From Roseovarius halotolerans (GTDB taxonomy: Bacteria; Pseudomonadota; Alphaproteobacteria; Rhodobacterales; Rhodobacteraceae): DNA of 64,000 nt. Shown here piece after piece: positions 19,374-27,972 of the stretch; within the stretch, counting starts at the first letter, position 1; every line of letters begins with the position of its first letter. The position numbers were made by a program, and so were the translations under genes. The notes under the pieces are model-generated. The model saw only the letters and a list, made by a program, of their open reading frames with translations. It was not told the origin of the DNA and made no database searches. The stretch is from assembly GCF_900172255.1 (NCBI RefSeq), contig NZ_FWFU01000001.1:992001-1056000 (forward strand), in the 5' to 3' direction.

Positions 19374-20518
19374 GCCGGTTTCTCCGCGATACTTGCGCGG
19401 CGTCGCCGGAACCGCGTCCAGAGACCGGGATAAGAGGCCGTGAGCAGCAGCATAATCGTCATCGCCGCCCCCGCCAGCGCGGGAAGATACATCAGTGGCC
19501 AAGCTGTCGGATTGAGCAGCACGACGCCCGAAACGGCGCTTTCGATCAGCTTGAGCACAACCAGCAGGCCGAATGCCAGCATGATCTGCCACCAGACCCC
19601 GAAGCGGCTGTAATTCCCCAGAAGCAGGGTCGCGAAGCCGACCGTCGCCGCGAAGATGCATAGCAGCGCGTTGCTGAGGCGCCCGTTCAGTTCGTATAGC
19701 GCCATCGACAGGGTCGCGCCGGTGCGTTCGGCCACGCCGGCCGGGTCGCGCAGCAAATCGGTGGTGCGGGCATAGCTCACGCTTTCCGCGCCGGCGGGAT
19801 TGCGTGACACAAGGTTGCTGATATCATACGAGAAATCATTGAAATGCGTGTTGAAAAGGCGGTTTCCGTCGGTCTGGATGTTCTGCGCCAGCCCATCCAC
19901 CATCACCATCCGCGTGCCGCCATTGGAGTCCTGCAGGAGGTAGGCGCGGTTGGAGCTGTAGGTGACCGCGTTCTCGCGGCTGCGCCGGTCCGATAGGAAA
20001 ACGTTGCGCAACTGGCCCTCGGGGGTGATCTCACGGATATAGAAGGTGATTCCCGGCGCCGGGTGCAGGAATTCGCCCTCGGTCAGCAGCTTGGCGGTGA
20101 TGTTCTCGCTGATTTCGGATTGACGGTTGCTCAGCTGGCTGAGGCTCATCGGAATCAGCAGATGCGTGAGGATGGACATCATCAATGCGATGATGATCCC
20201 GAAGATCAGCACGGGACGCGCCAGACGCCAGGGTGAATAACCGGTGGCCTGCATGACGGTGAGTTCGCTCTCGGTGCTCAGGCGGTTGGTGACATAGACA
20301 GTGCCGGCAAAGGCTGCGATCGGCAGCACCACGCCGATCACCCCCGGCAGGGTGAGTGCCGTGAACTCGAGAAACACCCATGCGGGCTGGCCATCACCGA
20401 TCAGCCGGTCGAACATGCGCACGGCCTTGTTGATCCAGAAGATCGCAACCAGAACCAGCGCAAAAAAACCGAACAGAACCATGAATTGCGACAGCATGTA
20501 TCTGTCGAATCTGGTCAC
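19370..20518 (-). CDS. lptF: LPS export ABC transporter permease LptF
   Basis: Partner permease of LptG, 382 residues when started at the GTG at 20518 (VTRFDRYMLSQF), which lies behind GGGGGGA and matches where homologues begin; an ATG 33 bp upstream is also open. It has three N-terminal helices, a periplasmic domain with FYIREITPEG and three C-terminal helices. It heads a minus-strand operon lptF-lptG-lptD-surA-pdxA-rsmA and is divergent from pepA. Confidence 0.95.
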   Translation of the reverse strand: MTRFDRYMLSQFMVLFGFFALVLVAIFWINKAVRMFDRLIGDGQPAWVFLEFTALTLPGVIGVVLPIAAFAGTVYVTNRLSTESELTVMQATGYSPWRLARPVLIFGIIIALMMSILTHLLIPMSLSQLSNRQSEISENITAKLLTEGEFLHPAPGITFYIREITPEGQLRNVFLSDRRSRENAVTYSSNRAYLLQDSNGGTRMVMVDGLAQNIQTDGNRLFNTHFNDFSYDISNLVSRNPAGAESVSYARTTDLLRDPAGVAERTGATLSMALYELNGRLSNALLCIFAATVGFATLLLGNYSRFGVWWQIMLAFGLLVVLKLIESAVSGVVLLNPTAWPLMYLPALAGAAMTIMLLLTASYPGLWTRFRRRRASIAEKPA

Positions 20519-20678
20519 GCGTTCCCCCCAAGGCAGCACTCTCGTGGGCAACTTATCGGAATTGAGGGCGGGGGAAAACTGCTAAGTGCCAACTGGTCAT
20601 TCGCGCGGTCGCGCGCTAGGACTTGGACAGGGCGCGCCGGGGGCGGCGCGCGTGCCAGACCAGCGAAGGAGCAGGATG

Positions 20679-22169
20679 ATGACCACACCCGTTGCCGTGA
20701 GTTTCGAGGAAACCGATATCGAGCGGATCGCCGCTGCGACGGGCCGCGTGGCGGTGATCGTCACGCCGGATGGCAAGCTCGATTCAGGCGCGCGCCGGGT
20801 GAACCGGCTCTGCAAGGGGGCGCTCAAGCGGCTGGTCGAGAGCGATTCCTGGGCGAAGATGGCACAAGGAGAGCTGCGCACGCTGGCCTGGCCCGCGGGC
20901 ATGGAGGCCGAGGCGATCGACGTTCTGTGCCTTGAGCGCAATGCCAGTGTCGAGTCGGCACGCAAGGGCGGTGTGGCGCTGGCCAAGGCCGCCGCCACGG
21001 GTGGCGGTGCGATACTCGTTTTGGCGGGATCGCTCAGGCGGTCGGCCGAGCTGGCCTTTGGCCTGGTGCTGCGCAGCTACCGCTTTGCGGCCCACAAGCG
21101 GCCGGATGATCCCAAGGAACAGCGCGAGACGATCGCCATCACGGTGATGGCGGCGAAGCCCGACGAGGCGCGTGACGCCTATGCGCCCAAGGCGGCGATC
21201 GCCGAAGGCGTGTTCTTTACCCGCGATCTTGTCTCGGAGCCTGCCAACCACCTGACCACCACCGAATTCGCTGACCGGATCAGCGCGATGGAGAGCCTCG
21301 GGCTGAAGATCACCATCCTCGAAGAATCCGATATGTCGGAACTGGGCATGGGCGCGCTGTTGTCGGTGGGTCATGGCAGCGCCAGCCCATCGAAACTGGC
21401 GGTGATGGAATGGCAGGGCGGCGAGAAAGGCGAAGCGCCGCTGGCGCTGGTCGGCAAGGGCGTAGTGTTCGACACCGGCGGCATCAGCCTCAAGCCGGCG
21501 GCGGGCATGGAGGAGATGACGATGGACATGGGCGGCGCCGGGGTCGTGTGCGGCACGATGCGCGCGCTGGCGCTGCGCAAGGCGCGCGCCAATGTTGTCG
21601 GGCTTGTCGGGCTGGTCGAGAACATGCCCTCGGACCGTGCCACGCGGCCGGGCGACGTGGTCACGTCGATGAAGGGCGACACGATCGAGGTGATCAATAC
21701 CGATGCCGAGGGGCGGCTCGTGCTGGCCGATGTCCTCTGGTACGCGCAGGAACGTTTCAGCCCGGCGGGGATCGTCGATCTGGCCACCCTGACGGGAGCG
21801 ATCATCATCGCTCTTGGCAATGAGAAGGCGGGTGTTTTCGGGAATGACGACGCGCTTTGCGATGCGTTCCTCAAGGCCGCCGGGACCGAGGGCGAGGGCG
21901 CCTGGCGGATGCCGCTGGCCAAGCCGTATGACGACCTGCTGAAATCCGATATCGCCGATATGAAGAATGTCGGCGGACGCGCGGCGGGGTCGATCACGGC
22001 GGCGCAGTTCCTGCAGCGCTTCGTGCGGGATGACGTGGCTTGGATTCATCTCGATATCGCCGGGGTGACCTTGCTCAAGACGGATGCAACCTATGCGCCC
22101 AAGGGCGCCTCGGGCTGGGGTGTGATGGCACTGGACCGGCTGGTGGCGGACAGGTTCGAGCAGGGCTGA
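20679..22169 (+). CDS. pepA: Leucyl aminopeptidase (M17)
   Basis: This di-zinc/manganese cytosolic aminopeptidase also acts in some bacteria as a DNA-binding factor. It has 496 residues from the ATG at 20679, 7 nt behind AAGGAG (an ATG at 20676 is adjacent). The catalytic domain has the VGKGVVFDTGGISLK segment and the family signature NTDAEGRLVLAD. It is followed after 4 bp by holC, a pairing common in Gram-negatives. Confidence 0.96.
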   Translation: MTTPVAVSFEETDIERIAAATGRVAVIVTPDGKLDSGARRVNRLCKGALKRLVESDSWAKMAQGELRTLAWPAGMEAEAIDVLCLERNASVESARKGGVALAKAAATGGGAILVLAGSLRRSAELAFGLVLRSYRFAAHKRPDDPKEQRETIAITVMAAKPDEARDAYAPKAAIAEGVFFTRDLVSEPANHLTTTEFADRISAMESLGLKITILEESDMSELGMGALLSVGHGSASPSKLAVMEWQGGEKGEAPLALVGKGVVFDTGGISLKPAAGMEEMTMDMGGAGVVCGTMRALALRKARANVVGLVGLVENMPSDRATRPGDVVTSMKGDTIEVINTDAEGRLVLADVLWYAQERFSPAGIVDLATLTGAIIIALGNEKAGVFGNDDALCDAFLKAAGTEGEGAWRMPLAKPYDDLLKSDIADMKNVGGRAAGSITAAQFLQRFVRDDVAWIHLDIAGVTLLKTDATYAPKGASGWGVMALDRLVADRFEQG

Positions 22170-22173
22170 ACCG

Positions 22174-22632
22174 ATGGGCGCGGCGTTCTTCTATCACCTG
22201 ACGCAGCGCCCGCTGGAGGCGACGCTGCCGATGCTGCTGACAAAGGCGCTGCAGGCGGGTTGGCGCGTGGCGGTGCGCGGCCGGGACGCCGGGCGAATGG
22301 CCTGGCTGGATGAAAAGCTGTGGCTGGGGCCTGAGGACGGGTTCCTGCCGCATGGGCTGGCCGGGGGCGCGCATGAGGCGGATCAGCCGGTCCTGCTGAC
22401 CACGCAGGAGGCGCTGCCCAATGGTGCCGTCTGCCTGATGGCGGTGGATGGCGCCGGGGTGACGCCGGAGGAGGTGGAGGCGCTGGAGCGGGTCTGCATC
22501 CTGTTCGATGGCAATGACGCCGCCGCGCTCGATGCGGCGCGCGGCCAGTGGAAGGGGCTCACCGGGGCGGGGTGCAAGGCGCAGTACTGGTCCGAGGAAT
22601 CGGGCCGTTGGGAAATGCGCGCCGAAGCCTGA
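22174..22632 (+). CDS. holC: DNA polymerase III chi subunit
   Basis: The chi subunit links the clamp loader to SSB. The 152-residue protein has the HolC opening FFYHLTQRPLEATLPMLLTKAL, a DEKLW segment and FDGNDAAAL near residue 110. It lies 4 bp after pepA in an apparent operon. A hairpin with the dispersed element follows. Confidence 0.93.
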   Translation: MGAAFFYHLTQRPLEATLPMLLTKALQAGWRVAVRGRDAGRMAWLDEKLWLGPEDGFLPHGLAGGAHEADQPVLLTTQEALPNGAVCLMAVDGAGVTPEEVEALERVCILFDGNDAAALDAARGQWKGLTGAGCKAQYWSEESGRWEMRAEA

Positions 22633-22656
22633 GCGCCCGGCTTTTTGGACGAGGAT

Positions 22657-22706
22657 GCGAGGGGCCAGCCCCTCGCGCTCCCCGGGATATTTTCAAACAG
22701 AAGAAG
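22657..22706 (+). terminator. Hairpin plus dispersed element, copy 2 (diverged)
   Basis: GCGAGGGGC and GCCCCTCGC form a 9-bp inverted repeat at 22657-22676. A diverged element copy (GGATATTTTCAAACAGAAGA then AG, 22685-22706) follows 8 bp later. The position after holC and before a convergent gene fits a transcription terminator. Confidence 0.7.
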
Positions 22707-22726
22707 GGGAAGGGGAAGGGGCACAT

Positions 22727-23317
22727 TCAGCGGCTGAGCACCAGCTTGCCGCCGCCGATCTCGACGCTGGAATAGCGTTGCAGATAGTCCATCCCGAGCA
22801 GGGATTCGGACATGCTGCCCTCGTTGACGACGGCGCGCAGGTCATGGTCTTCGATCGGGCCGATGCTGAGGCGGTCAAGTCGCACCGGCGCGGTGCGCAC
22901 TGTACCGTTCGCGGTATTGGCGCGCCCGACATAGGCGAGCCCGTCGGTATCGATCCCGGCGGCGCGCGCATCGGCGAGGGTGAGGACGATCTGGCTCGCG
23001 CCGGTATCGACGACGAAGCGGACCGGCGTGCCGTTCACTTCGGCGGTCAGGTAGTAATGGCCGTCGGGTGAACGGGGCAGTTCGATCCGCTGATCCTGCG
23101 CCAGCACGGTCTGGCTGGGGCGCACGGTCTGGCGGATATCGCCCCAGAGGCCGACGGCGGCGATGACCCCGACAAAGATCAGCCCCCAGACCAGCGCCTG
23201 CTGGGTGAGTTTGCCCATCGAGGCGCGGTTCTGGGCGAAGAACCACATCAGCACCGCGCCGCCCAGCAGCACGAGATAGATCAGGCTGGCATAATCACTG
23301 TTGTCCATGCGGCTCAT
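22727..23317 (-). CDS. Retropepsin-like aspartic protease, membrane anchored (clan AA)
   Basis: A 196-residue protein with two N-terminal transmembrane helices (~9-27, ~40-60) and a single aspartic-protease domain of the retropepsin type (~75-196): the active-site triad FVVDTGAS is followed by IVLT, and a second strand ILGMD-like motif reads LLGMDYL. One domain implies an active dimer. Homologues are frequent in alphaproteobacteria with unassigned substrate. The start is uncertain between 23317 and 23308, as neither has a clear ribosome site. Confidence 0.85.
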   Translation of the reverse strand: MSRMDNSDYASLIYLVLLGGAVLMWFFAQNRASMGKLTQQALVWGLIFVGVIAAVGLWGDIRQTVRPSQTVLAQDQRIELPRSPDGHYYLTAEVNGTPVRFVVDTGASQIVLTLADARAAGIDTDGLAYVGRANTANGTVRTAPVRLDRLSIGPIEDHDLRAVVNEGSMSESLLGMDYLQRYSSVEIGGGKLVLSR

Positions 23318-23345
23318 ATAGGCGCGCGGCGCGCGGTTGGGAAGA

Positions 23346-23975
23346 TCAGGCCGCCAGACCGAAGCCGCGCAGCCCGTCGAGGACGAATTGCACTGCCAGC
23401 GCCGCCAGCAGCATCCCCAGGAGCCGCGTCACCACGTTGATGCCGACCCGCCCCAGCGCGCGCTCGAGGATGCCGGCGAAGAGAAAGAGCACCAGCACCA
23501 TCGCGACCACGCAGAGCATGACGCCGATGACCAGCGCCAGCCCCTCGATGCCCGGCCTCTGGCCCGCCAGAAGGATCACCGAGGTGATCGAGCCGGGGCC
23601 AGCAATCAGGGGAATCGCCAAGGGGAAGATCGAGGGGTCGTCGTTGTCATCCTCTTCCTCGGCCTCATCGGCTTGCGATTTGCGCCGCTTGCTGCGCCGC
23701 TCGAAGAGCATGTCGAGCGCAGTGAGGAACAGCAGGATGCCGCCCGCGATGCGGAAGGCGGGCATCGAGATGCCGATGAAGCCCAGCACCGCCTCGCCGA
23801 AGGCGGCGAAGGCAATGAGGATGAAGGCCGCCGTGATGCAGGCGCGCAGCGCGATGCTGCGGCGACGCGCGCTGTTCATGCCCTGGGTCAGTGCCACGAA
23901 AAGCGGCGTCATGCCGATCGGGTCGATGATCACGAAAAGCGTTACAAAGGCGGTGATGAGAAAAGCACTGTCCAT
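23346..23975 (-). CDS. MarC/NAAT-family membrane protein
   Basis: A 209-residue integral membrane protein with six predicted helices. Family hallmarks are the opening FVTLFVIIDPIGMTPLFVALT and PLAIPLIAGPGSIT in the second half. An acidic cytoplasmic loop (EEEDDNDD) is between helices 3 and 4. Function of MarC proteins is not settled, and the old multiple-antibiotic-resistance link was not upheld. It lies 28 bp upstream of the retropepsin gene on the same strand. Confidence 0.9.
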   Translation of the reverse strand: MDSAFLITAFVTLFVIIDPIGMTPLFVALTQGMNSARRRSIALRACITAAFILIAFAAFGEAVLGFIGISMPAFRIAGGILLFLTALDMLFERRSKRRKSQADEAEEEDDNDDPSIFPLAIPLIAGPGSITSVILLAGQRPGIEGLALVIGVMLCVVAMVLVLFLFAGILERALGRVGINVVTRLLGMLLAALAVQFVLDGLRGFGLAA

Positions 23976-24041
23976 GACGGGTCCGGGTTGGGGTCTATCA
24001 AGGCTTAGGCGGCGCGTGGCCCGCGCGCAAGAGTGCGAGGC

Positions 24042-25901
24042 CTAGCCGCCGGCCTTTTCGAGCCGCTCGAGCGCCGTCATCCAGAGGCTTTCTGCGCGCG
24101 CAAGCCCGTCTGTCACCTCGGCATATTTCTTTTGCCATTCGCCGGCGCCGGGGGCGTCTTCATAGATCGCGGGATCGGCGAGCTTGGCGGCGATGCGGTC
24201 GCGCATCCCGTTGAGCTTCTCGACGCGTTCCTCGCATTTGCGCAGATCGGCGCGCAGGGCGAGGATCGCATCGCGCGATTGGCGCCGCGGTTTCTCGGGG
24301 GCGGGTTTGGCCGCCTGCTTGGGAGTCGTTTTCGTCGGGCTGTCACCCTGGAGCAGCATCTTGCGATAGCTCTCCAGATCGCCGTCATAGGGCGCGACAT
24401 GGCCGTCTTTGACCAGCCAGAGCCGGTCGGCCACGAGACTGAGCAGGTGCATGTCGTGACTGACAAGGATCACCGCGCCGGTATAGGCGGTCAGCGCCTC
24501 GACCAGGGCCTCGCGGGATTCGATGTCGAGATGGTTGGTCGGCTCGTCGAGGATCAGCATATGCGGCGCATCGAGCGTGGCCAGCATCAGCGACAGGCGC
24601 GCCTTCTGACCGCCCGAAAGGCGGCCCACGACGGTTTCGGCCTGTTCGGCGCCGATGCCGAAGCCGCCGAGGCGCGCGCGCAGCTTGCCGGGGGCCTCGC
24701 CGGGCCGCAGGCGGCGGATATGGTCGATCGGGGTTTCATCGACATGCAGTTCGTCGACCTGATGTTGTGCGAAATAGCCGGTGCGCAGCTTGGAGGCGGT
24801 GTGGATGCGTCCGTCCATTGGATCAAGTCTGGCTGACAAGAGCTTGGAAAGCGTGGATTTTCCTTCGCCGTTGCGCCCCAGAAGGGCGATCCTGTCATCC
24901 TGGTCGATACGCAGTTCGAGATCGCGCAGCACAACCTTGTCGTCATAACCGACCGAGACCCCCTCGAGGCGCAGGATCGGCGGCGAGAGCGCTTCGGGCT
25001 CGGGAAAGGTGAAGCGGCGCAGCGCGGCCTCCTGCGGCTGGGTGATAGGCTGCATCCGGGCCAGCGCCTTGATCCGGGCCTGGGCCTGCTTGGCCTTGTC
25101 GGCCTTGTAGCGGAAGCGATCCACATAGGATTGCAGGTGGGCACGCCGTGCCTCTTGTTTCTTGGCTTCGGACTGGGCGGCGGCAAGGCGGGCGGCGCGG
25201 GTCTCGGCGAAGCGGTCATAGCCGCCCTGATAGAGCGTCAGCTTGCGGTCCTCGAGGTGCAGGATCGAGCCGACAGCGCGGTTGAGAAGCCCGCGGTCGT
25301 GGCTGATCACCAGCACGGTGTGGGGATAGCGCGCAAGATATGTTTCAAGCCAGAGCGCACCTTCGAGGTCGAGGTAGTTCGTCGGCTCGTCGAGCAGCAA
25401 GAGGTCGGGTTCCGAAAACAGCACTGCCGCCAGCGCGACTCGCATCCGCCAGCCGCCGGAAAAGGCGCTGCAGGGCTGGGCCTGCTCGGCATCGGTGAAG
25501 CCAAGGCCCTTGAGAATGCTGGCGGCGCGGGCCTCGGCGGACCAGGCGTCGATATCGGCGAGGCGGGTCTGGATCTCGGCGATGCGGGCGCCGTCGCTGG
25601 AGGTCTCGGATTCGGCCATGAGGGCCGCGCGCTCGGTATCGGCGGCGAGGACCGTGTCGATCAGCGAGACCTCGTTGCCGGGCACTTCCTGCGCGACGCC
25701 GCCGATGCGGGCGCGCGAGGGCAGGCTGATTTCGCCGCCTTCAAGCGCCAGTTCACCCCGGATCAGTCGAAACAGGGTGGTCTTGCCCGTGCCATTGCGA
25801 CCGACAATGCCGACCTTGTGACCATCAGGGATGTTGGCGGTGGCATGTTCGATCAGCGGACGACCCGCGACCGCATATGATATATCTTCAAGACGCAGCA
25901 T
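24042..25901 (-). CDS. ABC-F family ATPase
   Basis: A 619-residue soluble protein with two ABC domains and no membrane region. Walker A motifs are GRNGTGKTT and GRNGEGKST, and signature motifs are FSGGWRMR and LSGGQKAR. A charged linker with RFRYKADKAKQAQARIKAL matches the P-site tRNA-interacting motif region, and the C-terminus is a coiled coil. ABC-F proteins act on the ribosome. The layout is closest to the YheS branch, by overall impression only. The start at 25901 (MLRLEDISY) is supported by the family, not by a ribosome site. It is divergent from ndk. Confidence 0.92.
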   Translation of the reverse strand: MLRLEDISYAVAGRPLIEHATANIPDGHKVGIVGRNGTGKTTLFRLIRGELALEGGEISLPSRARIGGVAQEVPGNEVSLIDTVLAADTERAALMAESETSSDGARIAEIQTRLADIDAWSAEARAASILKGLGFTDAEQAQPCSAFSGGWRMRVALAAVLFSEPDLLLLDEPTNYLDLEGALWLETYLARYPHTVLVISHDRGLLNRAVGSILHLEDRKLTLYQGGYDRFAETRAARLAAAQSEAKKQEARRAHLQSYVDRFRYKADKAKQAQARIKALARMQPITQPQEAALRRFTFPEPEALSPPILRLEGVSVGYDDKVVLRDLELRIDQDDRIALLGRNGEGKSTLSKLLSARLDPMDGRIHTASKLRTGYFAQHQVDELHVDETPIDHIRRLRPGEAPGKLRARLGGFGIGAEQAETVVGRLSGGQKARLSLMLATLDAPHMLILDEPTNHLDIESREALVEALTAYTGAVILVSHDMHLLSLVADRLWLVKDGHVAPYDGDLESYRKMLLQGDSPTKTTPKQAAKPAPEKPRRQSRDAILALRADLRKCEERVEKLNGMRDRIAAKLADPAIYEDAPGAGEWQKKYAEVTDGLARAESLWMTALERLEKAGG

Positions 25902-26033
25902 GGCCGGGGTGTGCCGCATTCACGGGCAGCCGTCAATCGCAGCTTTTCAAAGCCCTGACCCCATGCTATCGGAGCCGCGATATTGAGGGCGCGGGCAAAG
26001 GGCCTGTGCCGGATTCAAAGGAAAGAGGCTGAC

Positions 26034-26456
26034 ATGGCTGTGGAACGCACGCTGAGCATTATCAAACCCGACGCGACCAAGCGCAACCTGACCGGCAAGA
26101 TCAACGCCAAGTTCGAGGATGCGGGCCTGCGCATCGTCGCGCAAAAGCGCATCAAGCTGACCAAGGAGCAGGCTGGCGTCTTCTACGAAGTGCACAAGGA
26201 ACGCCCGTTCTATGACGAACTTTGCGCGTTCATGGCGTCTGAGCCGGTTGTGGTGCAGGTGCTGGAAGGCGAAGGCGCGATCGCGAAGAACCGCGAAGTG
26301 ATGGGCGCGACCAATCCGGCGGATGCGGCGCCGGGGACGGTGCGGGCTGAATTCGCGGAATCGGTTGGCGAGAACTCGGTTCACGGCTCGGACGCGCCCG
26401 AGACGGCGGCTGCCGAAATCGCGTATTTCTTCTCGGGTCTCGAGCTGGTCGGCTGA
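26034..26456 (+). CDS. ndk: Nucleoside diphosphate kinase
   Basis: This enzyme transfers the gamma phosphate between nucleoside triphosphates and diphosphates. It has 140 residues, standard for bacteria. The active-site signature reads [12 protein letters not shown], with the phospho-His in SVHGSD near residue 117, and the N-terminal [11 protein letters not shown] is present. The ATG follows GGAAAGAGG. A strong terminator lies 33 bp downstream. Confidence 0.98.
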   Translation: MAVERTLSIIKPDATKRNLTGKINAKFEDAGLRIVAQKRIKLTKEQAGVFYEVHKERPFYDELCAFMASEPVVVQVLEGEGAIAKNREVMGATNPADAAPGTVRAEFAESVGENSVHGSDAPETAAAEIAYFFSGLELVG

Positions 26457-26488
26457 TCGAAACCAGCCGGGCAACCGGAAAACGCAAG

Positions 26489-26519
26489 GGCCGTGCCTGA
26501 TCTCAGGTGCGGCCTTTTT
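26489..26519 (+). terminator. Intrinsic terminator after ndk
   Basis: GGCCG/CGGCC and CCTG/CAGG stems separated by a TG/TG internal loop, with loop ATCT, are followed by five T residues. This is the clearest rho-independent terminator in the region. Confidence 0.9.
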
Positions 26520-27018
26520 CATTGTTCGTCAACGCCTTAGATGCTGGCGAAATCGTTAAAAACCCGCGACGGAACGGTCTGGGCCTCGGTCGAGGGACCG
26601 CTGGGCGCGGGTTGGGGTTTGGCTGTGCCTGTGGCGGTTTTGGGGGTTGGGTGGGTGCTATATGCCATTTGTCTGCTCCGATTTTATCAGGCAGACCAGC
26701 CGGGTGGCGCCCGGCTGGCGCCTTTTGTTATCCGTTCAGGATCGTGGTGAAATGTGGCGGGAATGTGGCATGTGGCGGGTGCGCATCCGCGTTATGGCGC
26801 TTATGCAACGCAAAGAGATTTTCGTGTGATATATCAACCCATTGCGGCGCGAGTCTAAAGCGCCGAAACCGGGTGTCCCGGGAGGAGTGAGGGTGTCTGG
26901 AAGCCACGGGCGTTGATGCTGCGTCGTTGCGGTTGGCGCGGGTCATAGGCACGGATTGCGCCGCTTTGCCGCCCGTTCGCGACATGGCCTGAAGAAGCAT
27001 GTCGCAATCGAAATATTC
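26520..27018. other. Intergenic stretch between ndk and XRE-cupin gene
   Basis: No gene is supported here. One open frame (26541-26750) encodes a 69-residue product with a hydrophobic segment but has no ribosome site. A hairpin within it, AGCCGGG/CCCGGCT at 26698-26716, is followed by GGCGCCTTTT, as a terminator would be. The stretch 26740-26790 is rich in the repeated word ATGTGGC. If the small ORF is real it would be a one-helix membrane peptide. Confidence 0.4.
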
Positions 27019-27088
27019 TGTACGATTTGCACGTTTCTACCCCCGGTTCTGTACAAGGATCGCGCGCGGCGCCGCGCGGAGTGTACAA
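27019..27088. promoter_or_regulatory. Three phased TGTACRA elements (candidate operator array)
   Basis: TGTACGA at 27019 and TGTACAA at 27050 and 27082 are spaced 31 and 32 bp apart, close to three DNA turns, in the leader of the XRE-cupin gene. The even phasing would place bound proteins on one face of the helix. Autoregulation by the downstream HTH protein is the simplest inference. Confidence 0.5.
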
Positions 27089-27178
27089 ACCCCGCGTGAC
27101 GGCCAGCGGACTTGCATTCCGGGCCGGGATTTTCCATCGTGATCGCTCGCTGGCGCGGCGGCGGTTTCAGGAGACGGA

Positions 27179-27811
27179 ATGCCAAATTCAAAACTCAGGC
27201 AGGACCCCCACAAGGTCCAGGAGGCGCGGGAAAAGAATCTCGAGACCGCGATCGGGCGCGAGGTTCGCGAAGTGCGCCGTGCGCGGGGCATGACGGTCGC
27301 CGACCTGGCCGAGGTGACGGGGCTGTCGGTGGGGATGCTGTCGAAGATCGAGAACGGCGTGACGTCGGCGTCGCTGACCACGCTTCAGGCGCTGTCGGCG
27401 GCATTGAGCGTGCCGGTCACGGCGTTCTTCCGCCGCTTCGAGGAGCGGCGCGAAGCGGTGCATGTGAAGGCAGGCGAGGCGCTGGAGATCGAGCGCGCGG
27501 GCACGCGGGCGGGGCATCAATACAACCTGCTGGGCCATCTGGGCGCCAATAACTCGGGTGTGGTGGTCGAGCCTTACCTGATCACGCTGAGCGAGGAATC
27601 GGATGTCTTTCCGACCTTCCAGCATGACGGGGTCGAATTGCTCTACATCCTGGAGGGCGAGGTCGGGTATCGGCATGGCGACCAGAGCTTTCATCTGCGC
27701 CCCGGTGACAGCCTGTTTTTCGATGCCGATGCGCCGCATGGGCCGGACGAGCTGATCCGGCTGCCGATCCGCTACCTTTCGGTGATCTCTTACCCGCAGC
27801 GCGGAAGCTGA
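27179..27811 (+). CDS. XRE-family transcriptional regulator with cupin sensor domain
   Basis: A 210-residue regulator. An HTH_3 domain is at ~25-80 (VREVRRARGMTVADLAEVTGLSV as helices 1-3; MLSKIENG as the conserved helix-4 entry) and a cupin_2 domain at ~135-200 (YILEGEVGYRHGDQSFHLRPGD, DADAPHGP). Such XRE-cupin proteins sense a small ligand and usually control adjacent metabolic genes. AGGAG precedes the ATG. The gene stands 2 kb before glxBCD-glnT on the same strand, which makes that cluster its likely target. Confidence 0.9.
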   Translation: MPNSKLRQDPHKVQEAREKNLETAIGREVREVRRARGMTVADLAEVTGLSVGMLSKIENGVTSASLTTLQALSAALSVPVTAFFRRFEERREAVHVKAGEALEIERAGTRAGHQYNLLGHLGANNSGVVVEPYLITLSEESDVFPTFQHDGVELLYILEGEVGYRHGDQSFHLRPGDSLFFDADAPHGPDELIRLPIRYLSVISYPQRGS

Positions 27812-27817
27812 GACGGG

Positions 27818-27838
27818 GCGGCCCCGCGAAGGGGCCGC
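27818..27838 (+). terminator. Hairpin after XRE-cupin gene
   Basis: GCGGCCCC and GGGGCCGC form an 8-bp stem with loop GCGAA, 7 bp after the stop. Two further inverted repeats follow (GGGTCGTTG/CAACGACCC at 27849-27884 and CGGACCA/TGGTCCG at 27907-27926), so the convergent junction with the peroxiredoxin gene is packed with structure. No T-run is present. Confidence 0.55.
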
Positions 27839-27972
27839 GCCCGCCTTTGGGTCGTTGCATCCGTGAGTGGTGTCACAACGACCCTGGCCCGCCGGGCCGG
27901 ACGCCCCGCGGACCAGAGGCTTGGTCCGGGCGGCTGATGATGGCGGAGGGAAACCCCCGGCGGGAATGACGA

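Noticed and set aside
26541..26750. Small ORF with one hydrophobic segment after ndk
   Set aside because: There is no ribosome site, a terminator-like hairpin lies within the frame, and I recognise no similarity. It is kept only as a note in the intergenic entry.
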